DNA of 64,000 bases, taken from assembly GCF_963576615.1 (NCBI RefSeq), contig NC_088708.1, positions 2,418,001 through 2,482,000 on the forward strand, read 5' to 3'. Each line of letters starts with the position of its first letter. The first letter of the stretch is position 1. The position numbers were made by a program, and so were the translations under genes. The notes under the pieces are model-generated. The model saw nothing but the letters and a program-made list of their open reading frames with translations. It had not been told where the DNA came from and did no database searches. Shown here piece by piece: positions 1-11,100 of the stretch. This stretch comes from Watersipora subatra (Eukaryota; Bryozoa; Gymnolaemata; Cheilostomatida; Watersiporidae).

Positions 1-490
1 ATTAACTCAAATGGATTTGTTTGGTCAGTTCTAACGCAATGATAAATTGCTTCAGATAGCTCGACCTCAACATCATTTATTCAAAAAGTTGTTTGCCCAA
101 CGGCCATGGCCACGGTTTTTATCGCTGTAGAATATCACTTCATTCCAAGCCATAGAGACAAACATCAACTTTTAGTAGTTCTTAGGCATCATTATTATCA
201 TTATTATTGCAAAAGATCAAGTTTTACCAAACACCCACTTGGCCATGTCCCATCGAAAGCGTAAAACCTCCAAATGAACTTAAAATAAAATCCGCAAAAT
301 TGATCTTTGTTAAAATGCTCAAAAGAAAAAGATGTCTTTTTTCTGAGCGTTTTAACTGCGGTCAAGTTTTGCCTATTTTAATTTAGAAACGTCTCGTCAG
401 TCACATCACCTAAAACAAAACAAACCTCAAAACATAGAAAAATGTTGATGCTTTCCGATAAAACTTTTTAAAACTTCACACGAGAGGCCC
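1..490. mobile_element. Truncated Tigger/pogo-derived MITE (left edge cut by window)
   Basis: The first bases (taactcaaatggatttg, then ggtcagttctaacgcaatgataaattgc) match the second segment of the elements at 14646-16093 and 17777-18518. The shared internal blocks follow: an inverted 'tgctcaaaagaaaaagatg' / 'tctgagcgttttaactgcg' motif and 'cacatcacctaaaacaaaac'. The terminal 'cagt(c/g)aaacatggataactcg' lies outside the window, and the right end is interrupted near 480-490 by unrelated sequence. It is a non-autonomous remnant with no coding capacity. Identity with the family is seen in the sequence; the exact right boundary is uncertain. Confidence 0.6.
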
Positions 491-2060
491 GGCTGAGGCC
501 CTACATGAAAGAAACCTGTTGGGGGCTTACACCGCCCCTCCACACCCTAGATGTTCATAACTAGTCGCCCAACATTAGTCGCCCCAACTTGCAACCGGTG
601 AATACAGGCCTGACTATCAATGAACAAAGCTATTTAATTTCGCGTTTTCGCTCGTTCGTTTTGATAGTTAGGTTCGCGCATGAAATTTTCGCGAGAGGAT
701 GACTCCGCGAAAGTTAGATGAGGCAAATACTTAAGTGTCCTAGGGTTTTATCATTTGTCACAGCTTGATCACAGGTCTACGATATAAGCCCAAGTAGGCA
801 ACCTTGACAGACCCATCTGAGAAACTCTTCTCCTCGATTTGATATCATTGTATGCTTATATCTATACCAGGTATGCTTAGTTTCTGGCATGAGCTATAAT
901 ACCATTCGTGACCGCGATCACATTCAATCATAAGGTGACATTTTTATTCTTCTGGGTTTTTTGTAAGAATGCACACTTGCCTTTGTTTTTTTGGTGGTAA
1001 TTGCATTTGTCAGTGTGTAGATATAAATTCATTTAGTTTGCTGTCGAAGGAAACCTATAAGTGATTAAATGGATTAGGGTTATTAGTAAAGGCTCTAAAT
1101 AATGAAATGCTGACAATTTAACACCCAATCAAGTCACTTCTTTCAACTAGCGTATCTGTGGATCCTCATGAAGGAATCTTATATGAAGCTGATTCTAGAC
1201 ATGAATTACAATGGAACTTGTAGTCTATTCAATGAGAACCACTCGTTTCAATTAATCAAATATACATACGTGTAAATTATTATCATTCGTCAATTATGAT
1301 GTCTGATGAACGGAGAGAGCAATGGCTATCAGTCAACTTGTATTTAATGGAAATATGAATAAACAATATGTCTAAAATATGTTAGACCCACCAATGTAAG
1401 TAAAGCTATTGTTAATAGTAAAAATATAGTAAATATAAAATTGATCTATAAAAAACTAAACAATATGCCGCTTTCTGGTACATTCCGAGTTATCCAGCCA
1501 GGCTATTGACCTGTAACAAGCAATATATACAAATATAGTATTCTTCTATGGGAAATTTTCCAATTGTAAAAGAATCACGACAGTTCTTCGCAATAATTAT
1601 TAAATCTCTCTTCATATCGGGCACATATCTCTACAAAGCATTATTGATAATCGTCATATGATAGTCTAACATCTTCATGAAGATTTAATGATTGTACATG
1701 TAGGTTGCGATAACCAATTAGCGATAATTAAAAATATTACTGGATGCATCCATGGGTCGGCCTCCCTAATCGAATAATTATAATATCAACCAGCTCATTA
1801 ACAGCAACCAGTATTTGTCAACATCGAATGTATGAAATACACATTACTTCAAAGATTGTTCATCATATACCTCCGGTTAAAGATAAACTTACACAAAATG
1901 TTAGTAAAATTTTATAAGAAATTCTCAGTATTTTGCTATCGTTTACAATTGTTTTTTATGTTTGAGATGATTTGACAGCCAGGATGTTTCGAGATTGAAA
2001 ATAACCAAACTTCATCGCGATTAAAACGCTCAGATCAAGCAAAAGTGCGATTATGGTGTA
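491..2060. other. Non-coding stretch with repeat debris
   Basis: No ORF or splice-consistent exon is seen. About 490-740 is less AT-rich and contains 'cgcgttttcgctcgttcg' and 'gcgagaggatgactccgcgaaag', which look like a short dispersed repeat. From 1970 to 2040 there is an inverted fragment of the Tigger-MITE interior ('catcgcgattaaaacgctcag'). The remainder is AT-rich single-copy-looking sequence. Confidence 0.4.
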
Positions 2061-2063
2061 TAT

Positions 2064-2880
2064 ACAGTGAACGCTCGGGTTACGGTGTGCCTTACGATGT
2101 GGAACACAAGATTTTTTCAACCCCTCGTTACAGCATTTTTCCCGCCATATGACATCAAAATTTCTCTCCGAAATTCAAATTTCAACTGCATTGCTTGATC
2201 CTTTTTAGTTTGAAAATTAGTTTGAAATTTTTTTAATAAAGTCGACTAAAACTTATTGTAAAAAGGAAACAAAAAGTGCCAAACCATTCGGAAAGAAGGA
2301 ATAAAAAATTAAGACGATGACAAAATTAAAGTTAAGTAAAATATAAAAACTTAGCTTTAAGTGCTAAATTCATTTAAGGTAAATTATGCAGTTACGTGGC
2401 GTCACAAAAGCCTGGTGTACCGAATGCGTTGCTGTCCAAGTCTCTCTCACACAGCGGTTAGCCACTACGTCTGTCTCAATGGTGAGAACTCCACACTGTG
2501 AACCCTCGTCATACGATTTTAATTCGTTCCGGTGTTGGCATCGAAAGGCGAAAATTTTGTATAGAGGAGTATAGAAACCTACAGTAAATATCTAATGCAA
2601 ACAACCCCTGGTACAAATCATCAAAATTTTATATATACAATGTACATATTAAAAATTAATAACAAAATAATATGTTGCCCTTAATAACTATAGTTACCTA
2701 CAGTAACTTTAGTGTATTTAGTGGTTATGATCCGCAATAAAATGTAACATTACAATGTGCTATGTGTAGTACATACTGTGGGGAGTTTTTACCTTCGATA
2801 CAGAAGTATAATATGAACATTGAACTTAACTTGAATGAATTTAGCTTACTAAACACATACTTCAGGCTAAGTTTCAGTGT
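2064..2880. repeat. Dispersed repeat related to 24.15-25.6 kb
   Basis: It begins 'tatacagtgaacgctcgggttacggtgtg', comparable to 'tatacagcgcactaccgggttacaccgtc' at 24149. It shares with that region a 'taaaactaaagtta..agtaaaatat' block, an 'aacttagct..aagtgctaaattcatttaa' block and, in inverted order, 'acagtaactttagtgtatttagtggttatgatccgc' (compare 24619-24665 and 58688-58760). The short frame at 2386-2574 is not supported as a gene. This is probably a non-autonomous DNA transposon family. Confidence 0.5.
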
Positions 2881-5147
2881 GTATTTTACTAAACATTATC
2901 ATTAGCTAAAATTTTATCACCCTTTATCACCCATTTTATCACGCATGTGTTTCAAACATCTGTTGGGAGAACATCCACTGTTCGAAGCAAACACGTTGAT
3001 GGTACAAAGCAATGTGATATCACTTGTAAATTAAACACAAGTCATGATGTAGTTTACTGTAAAATAACCTTTAGTGACTCTAATAGTGAATTTGTACACA
3101 GGTTCAGGTATACATGAATCCCATAAATAAAATGACAATGAATAAATTGGAAGTAAAATTGTTTGACTCATAATTTACTCAAAATCTGCGACATAGCTTA
3201 AAAAGATTTATGTTCTTTTGTATTTTATCAATGAGAATATCAACATGGTTATTTCATGTAAGATTACTTGATAAAGATTCGACTACACAAGTCAAAGTGA
3301 TACTAAAGAAGCTAGAATCTTCTTAAAACAACCCTAGAACCTTATATGAATTCCATCAAGTTTGAGACATGAAACCAGTCAAATAGAATAGGATTCTTGG
3401 GTTAGACACTATTTTACTAACTTCTAATAAACAAAAACTTCTAGGAAAAACAAAGCTTTGATTCCGATTCCTTATGTCAATTGTTTTCTCTCCGCTAAAG
3501 GTATTCTGATAGAGTCAAGAAGCAGGTCATGTCCTATCTTTGTATAGAGTGAATATCCAAATCATTTATCAGAGATGTTTATAAGGCTTTGAAAAATGAC
3601 TCCATTCATTTTAATTCTCACTAAAAAATAAACAATTCAATTCCCAACTCTTTTGCATGATATGTTATATAAGAATCGATTCAATTCACAATTTATTGCA
3701 CAAACATAATTCAATTCTCAATTCTTTAACTATCCTATTACTATATACTATTAATAGTATATAGTAATATATACTATACTAGTAATAGTATATATTACTA
3801 TATACTATTACTTCAATGATTCATTATAATTCTTCCGAATAAACAAAATCAATTTTTACAAAAATTGACCGATGACAATATATCAAAATAACAATAACAC
3901 ACAATCGCCAATTTAGCTACACGCATTAGCTCAGTCTATTGACTGTTTGTATAGCAAACATCAACTATTTCATTAGTGATTGTAAGGTGTGACTGCGCAG
4001 AGGTGACACGACTTGATGGACTAAAACGGGGCGAGGAATCATTCATGAGTATGAGCTGTTCAAGCAGGAGCGACTAGGAGAAACACAGCTTAATAAGGTA
4101 ATATTATAAAGTATATTATATAATATATATTGCAAAAGCTGCTAGAATCGTGCTTGCTAATAATTTGTTTAGCCAATTAAGAGCGTTTCGTCGACGATTT
4201 CGGTGTGCATGCACAGCTCTGACAATTCTGTGAATTTCGGTCGAATAATTCTGTGTTTATCGTCCACTTCGTGATTGCGGTCAGAATCAATGAAAAAATC
4301 GGCACATGTGGCTGTAACTTAAAGGGAAGGATTGGTGCATTTTGACTCGAGTCATTTTGCTTATTGAAAATAGAGAATTGAATCAATCCCTCTATGGTGA
4401 CAGTAATGATTCGATTCAATTTTTACTAGTAGGATGCTCCGAGTCAATACAATACTACAGTAAGTAAAAGATAACCGAGAATCGATTCTGTTCAATTCAT
4501 TTGTGAAATGAGCCTCAAGGCTTGTTCGAGCAAGCATTTTAACTCGAGTACCCATCTCTGTAATTTATCGAGTCAAGTTCATTGCATTTTATTAACTATT
4601 AACAGTACAAGAGAATTCGTCTTTCCCTGCCATTTAAATATTGTTATGGTATTCTAGTTTGTTTTATTCGTTTCACAGAGATAAATAATTCAGGTGAATG
4701 CCTATAGTAAGAAAACAACTGCATTATCAAAAAACTGTTGAAATCTAAATTCTAGCCCAAAATTAAATTAATCATACATAAAGAGGTTGATATTGTAATT
4801 TCACCTTTAAGACACATGAACAGAAATGACAGTCTATTTTTTTCATTTTTAATCACAAAGTTCTGATGTTTCGTCAAATGTCAAGTGTTAGGAATTGCAT
4901 TGTACGCCATGACAAATATTTGCTCAAATCTAAAGTTATATGTTGAAAAATATTTACATGTAAAGATGATCGCAAGTAGATGTTTGACTGCAGAAACAAA
5001 TGCATGTGCTACACAATGAGCATCAATACCGCTAATATATGAAGCATTTTGCTATGAGTAGAAACTTGTGTTCTGATAAAAAGGGAGCACAGAAGTGCTA
5101 TGTAGACACAAGTGTTGCGCATTGAAATGAACAGTAAGTGTTCTAAT
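2881..5147. other. Intergenic AT-rich region downstream of WDR76
   Basis: No gene is supported. The minus-strand frames at 4177-4555 lack family features and splice context. The region holds an AT palindrome cluster at about 3722-3812 (separate entry) and a moderately GC-rich block at 4170-4560 that resembles repeat sequence. Confidence 0.4.
3722..3812. repeat. AT-rich palindrome cluster
   Basis: Alternating 'tactatatactattaatagtatatagta' and 'actagtaatagtatatattactatatac' blocks form several overlapping inverted repeats centred on 'ctattaatag' and 'atatatactatactag'. The sequence can fold into long AU/AT hairpins. There is no coding potential. Confidence 0.7.
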
Positions 5148-8100
5148 CTACCTGGCCATACCAGCTACAATAGCGATGCAGCTGTGTTTAAATCGTAAAT
5201 ATGCAAATGTACCTGTGACAACCGAAGAGTCCATGAAAACATAGACCTTGCCCGATGAGTTGGCACCAGCCAAAACCGGAAGGGTTGGGTGAAAGACGTT
5301 TAGTGAAGTGATGGACTGGAGGACTTCATTGTTGTCACAAAATGAGTGCAGCAAATTGCCGTTGCAATCAAACATCTCAATCTACAAACAGATCAGCATA
5401 GTGGAGTATCTCTGTCTACAAGTAGGTCAGTATAGTGGAGTAGCTCTATCTACAAATAGGTCAGCATAGTGGAGTATCTCTGCCTACAAGTAGGTCAGCA
5501 TAGTGGAGTAGCTCTATCTACAAGTAATGTAGGTCAGCATAGTGGAGTAGCTCTGTCTACAAGTACATGTAGGTCAGCATAGTGGAGTAGCTCTGTCTAC
5601 AAGTACATGTAGGTCAGCATAGTGGAGTAGCTTTGTCTACAAGTACATGTAGGTCAGCATAGTGGAGTAGCTCTATCTACAAGTAATGTAGGTCAGCATA
5701 GTGGAGTAGCTCTATCTACAAGCGAGTCAGTTTAGTGGAGTATTTGTATCTATAAGTATCATATTTTTCGGGTTGTAAGGCACATCAAAAATCATAAAAT
5801 TTTTTGCAAAAATTGGGAATGCGCTCACAATTCAGTGCACCTCATATACATACCAGCTTAAATTGTAATTGCTAGGTAACCTCCAACTAATCTTATGCAG
5901 GACGCTGGAAAAGTTATGCCACTATTTGCTAATGGATCATGGATGCCTGCTAAGGCATCTGTCTCAAGTGTTGTGCAAGCTTTTAGGAAGGACCGAATCA
6001 TCACTGAACAGGCCAGTGACAGCGGCGAGACAGGCTTTGATAATGATATGATGGACTTGGGCCTGCTTGACAACGAAATCTCTCAATCGTTTAACTTAGA
6101 CAATGAAGATGAAAAGTTTGAAGTAATGAACTGAAAATAAATTGGCTTGGGGAAAGTTGGGTGATATGGGACGCTTAAGCTTCCAGCAAACCCGGCAAGT
6201 AACTCGACTAAAATTTCACCTTTTTGTTGAACAGCTCGACTTTCTTGCCATGTTATTAAATTTTTAGCAGCTTATAGCTATTAGTTTGGCCACAATATCT
6301 TTTTTTGTGTGTCCCATATCACCCGTGATTTCGATGGGCTTATGGGTGATATGGGACAATAATTTAAACTGATGAAAGCTGTTGTATTTTACCCCACCAC
6401 TACCATTATTGCTACTGACAAACGTTTAAAATATATGTGAAAGAAAGAGCAGTATTAAAATAACATCCTTTGTAAAATAATTGTAAATATTTATTGGAGT
6501 AACAGTTACAACATGTCTTTAAAGAAACAAACTGCCTATGTAAGTATTTGACCCTACCACCACATTATTTTTGTTATCTATTTAAAATGAACACAGTGAG
6601 TAAAATAGCAGTGGCAGTAAAACACATTGCTTGCCAAACTACCCTTAAGTCTATGAACTAGTCCGATTCGCAGTTGTGGCATGTATACAAGTGGTAACCA
6701 GAAGTGCAGGCTTCATGAGCCCAATGTTCACAGTCACTGCACTGAACCCATGGTTCCCTAGATGTGCTGTTACCGAAGTGTTCAAAGCACACAATACAAA
6801 TGTTAAACTCGTCGTCTGAGTCGTCGGAGTAAGATTAAGGTGGCCTTTTTCTTTTTTGTTTGCGTTTTACTGACTTCTTGGTTACGGCGGGATTATCATT
6901 ACCTTTTGATGTTAAAGTGGGCTCGCTAGAAGTTTTTTTAGCTGCTTTCTTTGCAGCCTTTTCTAACAAAGTGACTTTCACTGGTGTTGTGTTTAAGACC
7001 GTACTACTTTGAGAGCGTGATTTGTCTTTGGCCTTACTAAAGTTCATAATTGGTTTGGGAGAAATCGCGCTAATCAATGATCTGACACATTTGCTTTTAG
7101 AAATAACCAAAGATAATGTATGATCATGATCAGAAGCTGTGCTCAAAGTAGAAATTTCATAGCCATTGTTAGAGCTATCAGCTGCAAGAGGTTGGTCATT
7201 TGAAGTTTCTCTGTTCTTGTTGGTCTGACCTGTTGGCTGACATGTTTCCATGCCCTCTGTTATATTGTCATGATGTGGTCTCGGTACTTCGAAATTAGCA
7301 GCTTCCAAATCATCTTTAAAAATACTAAAGTCTTCATCACTAAACACGCTTCTGTTAAATGGCGATATGCCTGTAGCGAGGAACCCAGAAATTGCTAGGT
7401 CCATTCGACATGTAGACGAATATGCCTTGTTGAAAATCCCAGCTACATCGACAGGCGTAACAACCTTTCCAGGATTTTTCAACAGCCACAAACGTACATT
7501 CTCTGCATAGTTAGTTTTTAGTGGTTTAAAAAACTCACATCTAGTGGTTGGATTCTGTGCGACGTATGTGGGGGAATCGTTACAAAGTTTATACCATGGT
7601 CACGTAAAAACTGCCAAATCTCTAGCGAAAGATGGCTGCTATGATTGTCGGCGATAAGAAGTACAGGATTTTCTAAAGAGCAATTGGTGAACTTTTGAAA
7701 GTGTTGCAACCATTTGAGAAACAGTTTTTTATTTACCCAGCCACTCTCTGAGCATTCTCCGACAGATCCTACTGGTGCTCCATTCATAAGATGGGGAGCC
7801 ATTCTTATTCTCTTAAATATAAACATTGGTGGTACAAATGTGCCGGTTGCGCTCATGCAACATATTACAGTTGTATTTGTCCCTCTTTCCCCACTTGTTA
7901 CTGCTCCTACTCTTTTCTTTCCACGCGCTGCTAAGATCTTCACAGGTTTGGTTACAGTGGATACTCCAGTCTCGTCAACATTGTATATGCGCGCAGCATC
8001 AATTGCAAGAAAAGGCTCCAAATTGTCATAGAATTTTAAAATAGCAGCTTTGTTAAATGCCTTTGCTCTGTTCATTGATGTGCCTTCAGGAAGTCGAACA

Positions 8101-11100
8101 GCAAGCTCTGGATGGCGTCTAATAAATGCTGTAAACCATTCTTGCCCAGCCATTTGTGACTCCTTGTTGAACTTATGTGGGATGCCTTTCTTTTCTGCAA
8201 GCTGTAATAAGTCAGGAAAAGGTAAAATCATTTGATGAAGGTTCTTATAATCTTCAATATTGTTAGGCATTGCAGAACAAGATTGATTTAAAAAGTTGAC
8301 AGGATCCTAAAATTATGGTTTTAGCTATTTACTTGATATGCCAGCTTTCTTAGGTCTCTTGCTGTGATTCCGAACTATGTCCTTTCCATATCTAGTACAT
8401 GACTAACAAGATCTTCTTCCATGTCACCTAGCACGGGTTTTCCACCTAGAGCAATCTTTCCAATACTGAGGTTGGACTGCCTTCGAAGTAGAGTTGTCCG
8501 TGGTATGCCATACTGTGATGAAGCTTTACGAAGAGACATTCCATTTTTTACACTGTCTAATGCTTTCAGCAAAGCATCCTCTGACCATGTAGCTCGAATG
8601 TTTTTTGCAGTATAGCGAGGCATGTCTAACAAAATCACAAAAGAGGACTTAGCAGAGTAGTATATGGGTGATATGGACCACCTGTCCATATCACCCATAT
8701 ACAGGTGGTCCATATCACCCATACACACATAATTTTGTTTATAGGCTATTGTTAAAAACAAAGCAGACAGAACAAATCCAATTTTTGAAATAATGATGGC
8801 AAGATAAGGTAGAACAACTTACCTTTTACACTTTGGAAAATATTGGATGTTTTTTGCCAAAATGGCAAGAAAAAGGCTGCAAATTGTTAGAAGGAATTGT
8901 GCAAAAACAGTTAAATTTCTCTCTCTACAAAGCATGCTGTTTTATGTAGGCAGCCATTTTGCAGGAAGTAGGGTAACTAAACCTTGACCTTTTACTACTT
9001 TCAGCTGTATCCTATTACTGTTGCCTAGTGAGATATAAACTGTCCCATATCACCCGGTAGGTCCATATCACCCAACTTTCCCCTACCAATTTTTTGTGTG
9101 CGTATTACAACTGCACATCGGTTTTGTAATTTTGTGTTAAAAGAGGGATCAGAGCATGTTGCCAAAATCACCAAACTTAAACAAGGAATGAACTGAAAGT
9201 TGAGTGCAGTCTATGTTGAATGTTTGTGTTCCAACTGAACAACAGTTTTGTATTTTTTGTTAGCCTACAACTAAACAAGTTGAGAGTTATAATAAATAAA
9301 TTGTCAATTAGTTGAATAAACTTTGACACATGTTTTGTTCAGCTTATTGCGCTTACTTATGTGTAAATAATGACTAAAATTGATATAATGATGCTGCACC
9401 TTATAATCTAGGACATCTTACAGCCCAAAAGGTCTACATTGTAGAGTATTCCCAAATACAAGTAAGCCAGCACAGCTGAATGCTTTTAGGAAAACCGGAA
9501 GAACAAATTTATCAGCATCAACAGGGCAGTTACGGTCTGAGCTTAAGGTAATCGCTACCTCCCGAGGTTGCTTTAGAGCGCCGATGAGAAAACAGTCTTC
9601 CCTAGCGGGGTGCCAGGAAGCCCGGAAATTGGACAGCCACCTCCCGGTCTTGTTGTTATGGTAAAAGGAGCTGATGGATTCCACTCGGGTTAGTTCAGAT
9701 GAGTCATAAACACTGAAATAAAAGAATAAACAAATTCCTTCAAACTTGATATACAGCAATTATTCAAACCACTGAAATGTTGTGTAAAGCTTTAACAACA
9801 AGTTTCATGTTCAATTCAAATGACCCAATGTCTAAACTCTCAATGGGAACTACAGAAACATGTATTTAGCACTGCTTCCTTTAAGGCGTCATCAATTTTC
9901 ACTCTTTTACTTAGAGTGAATTAGTTTTGTGAACTTAATTTTTGTTTAGAACTTCGATTTGTGCACTGACTCATTTACTCACTATCCCTTTTTAGTAGGA
10001 TCAAGCTTTTCCAATTTTTTGCTTATACTCTAACACAATGCACCGCAGATAACCGTTTCATGTCATTAATCATAGATGAATATGTTGCCGACAATATTTA
10101 AGACCTTTTCCTGCGGTGCTAGGTGATGGCTTTATCAACTTCTACCAAAACAACATTCCTGTAGTAAAACAACATCACTGTCGTATGCCCACAGAACCAA
10201 TAAAATATAATAGGTCTTTTCCCCGCAAAAAGGTTAATAATACACATCTAAGTAACCGTAAACAAGCATACCTGACACGATCATCAGCGGTACAGGTGAG
10301 TATTCTCTGGCCAGTGAGGGGGGAGAAATACGCAGAAAGAACACCCTTCCGGCTAGGCAAGGTCACTAACGGACGCGTTTTTTTATTATTGATATATCGA
10401 TCATCCCACAACTGCACCTTGCCTTTGACTGACCCAGTAATAAAATATTGTCTCTGCACAGGGTGGTGACTGATGCACTTCAGTCTCTCTGCATCTAGGT
10501 CATAGACGCTGTTAACATATAAAAAGAACTATGTCTGAACAGATCTCTGCCATAGTCCACAAGAATAATGCTCAAAAATCATATTTCATAGACAAGGATT
10601 GAGCCCAGACACATCTATGACAGAAACACTGTTAACACATACACGAACAATGCCCAAACACGTCATTAAGGTTAGAAGGCACCCTCGGAGAGACCCCCCC
10701 TCTATATATAGTGTTACGAACTTGAAAAGGTCATATTCTGGTGTAGTTTTTTAGACAAATCCAATGGTATACTTGGTTTGTTCACCAGACAAACGGTTCT
10801 CATTTTATGGATCAGAATGTAGTTTCGAAGTCATGTTTCTCATGCAAAATATCTGGATGAAAGTCTAAGTGTATCCACTTTAAAAGTGGTTATTATAGTG
10901 CCAAACAGTGTATATCATGACAATATGGGAGCAGAATCTTCCCTTACAATTTTTATTCAGGTAAAAAGAGACAAAAAGTCATATATGCGAAATCAGGTTG
11001 GAGTTTGGATCGTGGGTTGGACCACTTACACAGAGAAGAAAAATTGTGAGACCATGAAACATCAGTTAGGTTTCAAGGATTAGCCATACAAAATTTCAAG

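Larger units (their letters stand above)
5761..9410. mobile_element. Outer pogo-like element interrupted by a second Tigger element
   Basis: The left end reads 'gggttgtaaggcacatcaa' and the right end 'gcaccttataatctagg', an inverted pair of the 'ttataaggtgcac' type common to Tigger/pogo families. A coding remnant lies at 5895-6134 on the plus strand. The inner element (6149-9083) is inserted just after that remnant. The whole composite sits in the last intron of WDR76. End coordinates are approximate. Confidence 0.55.
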
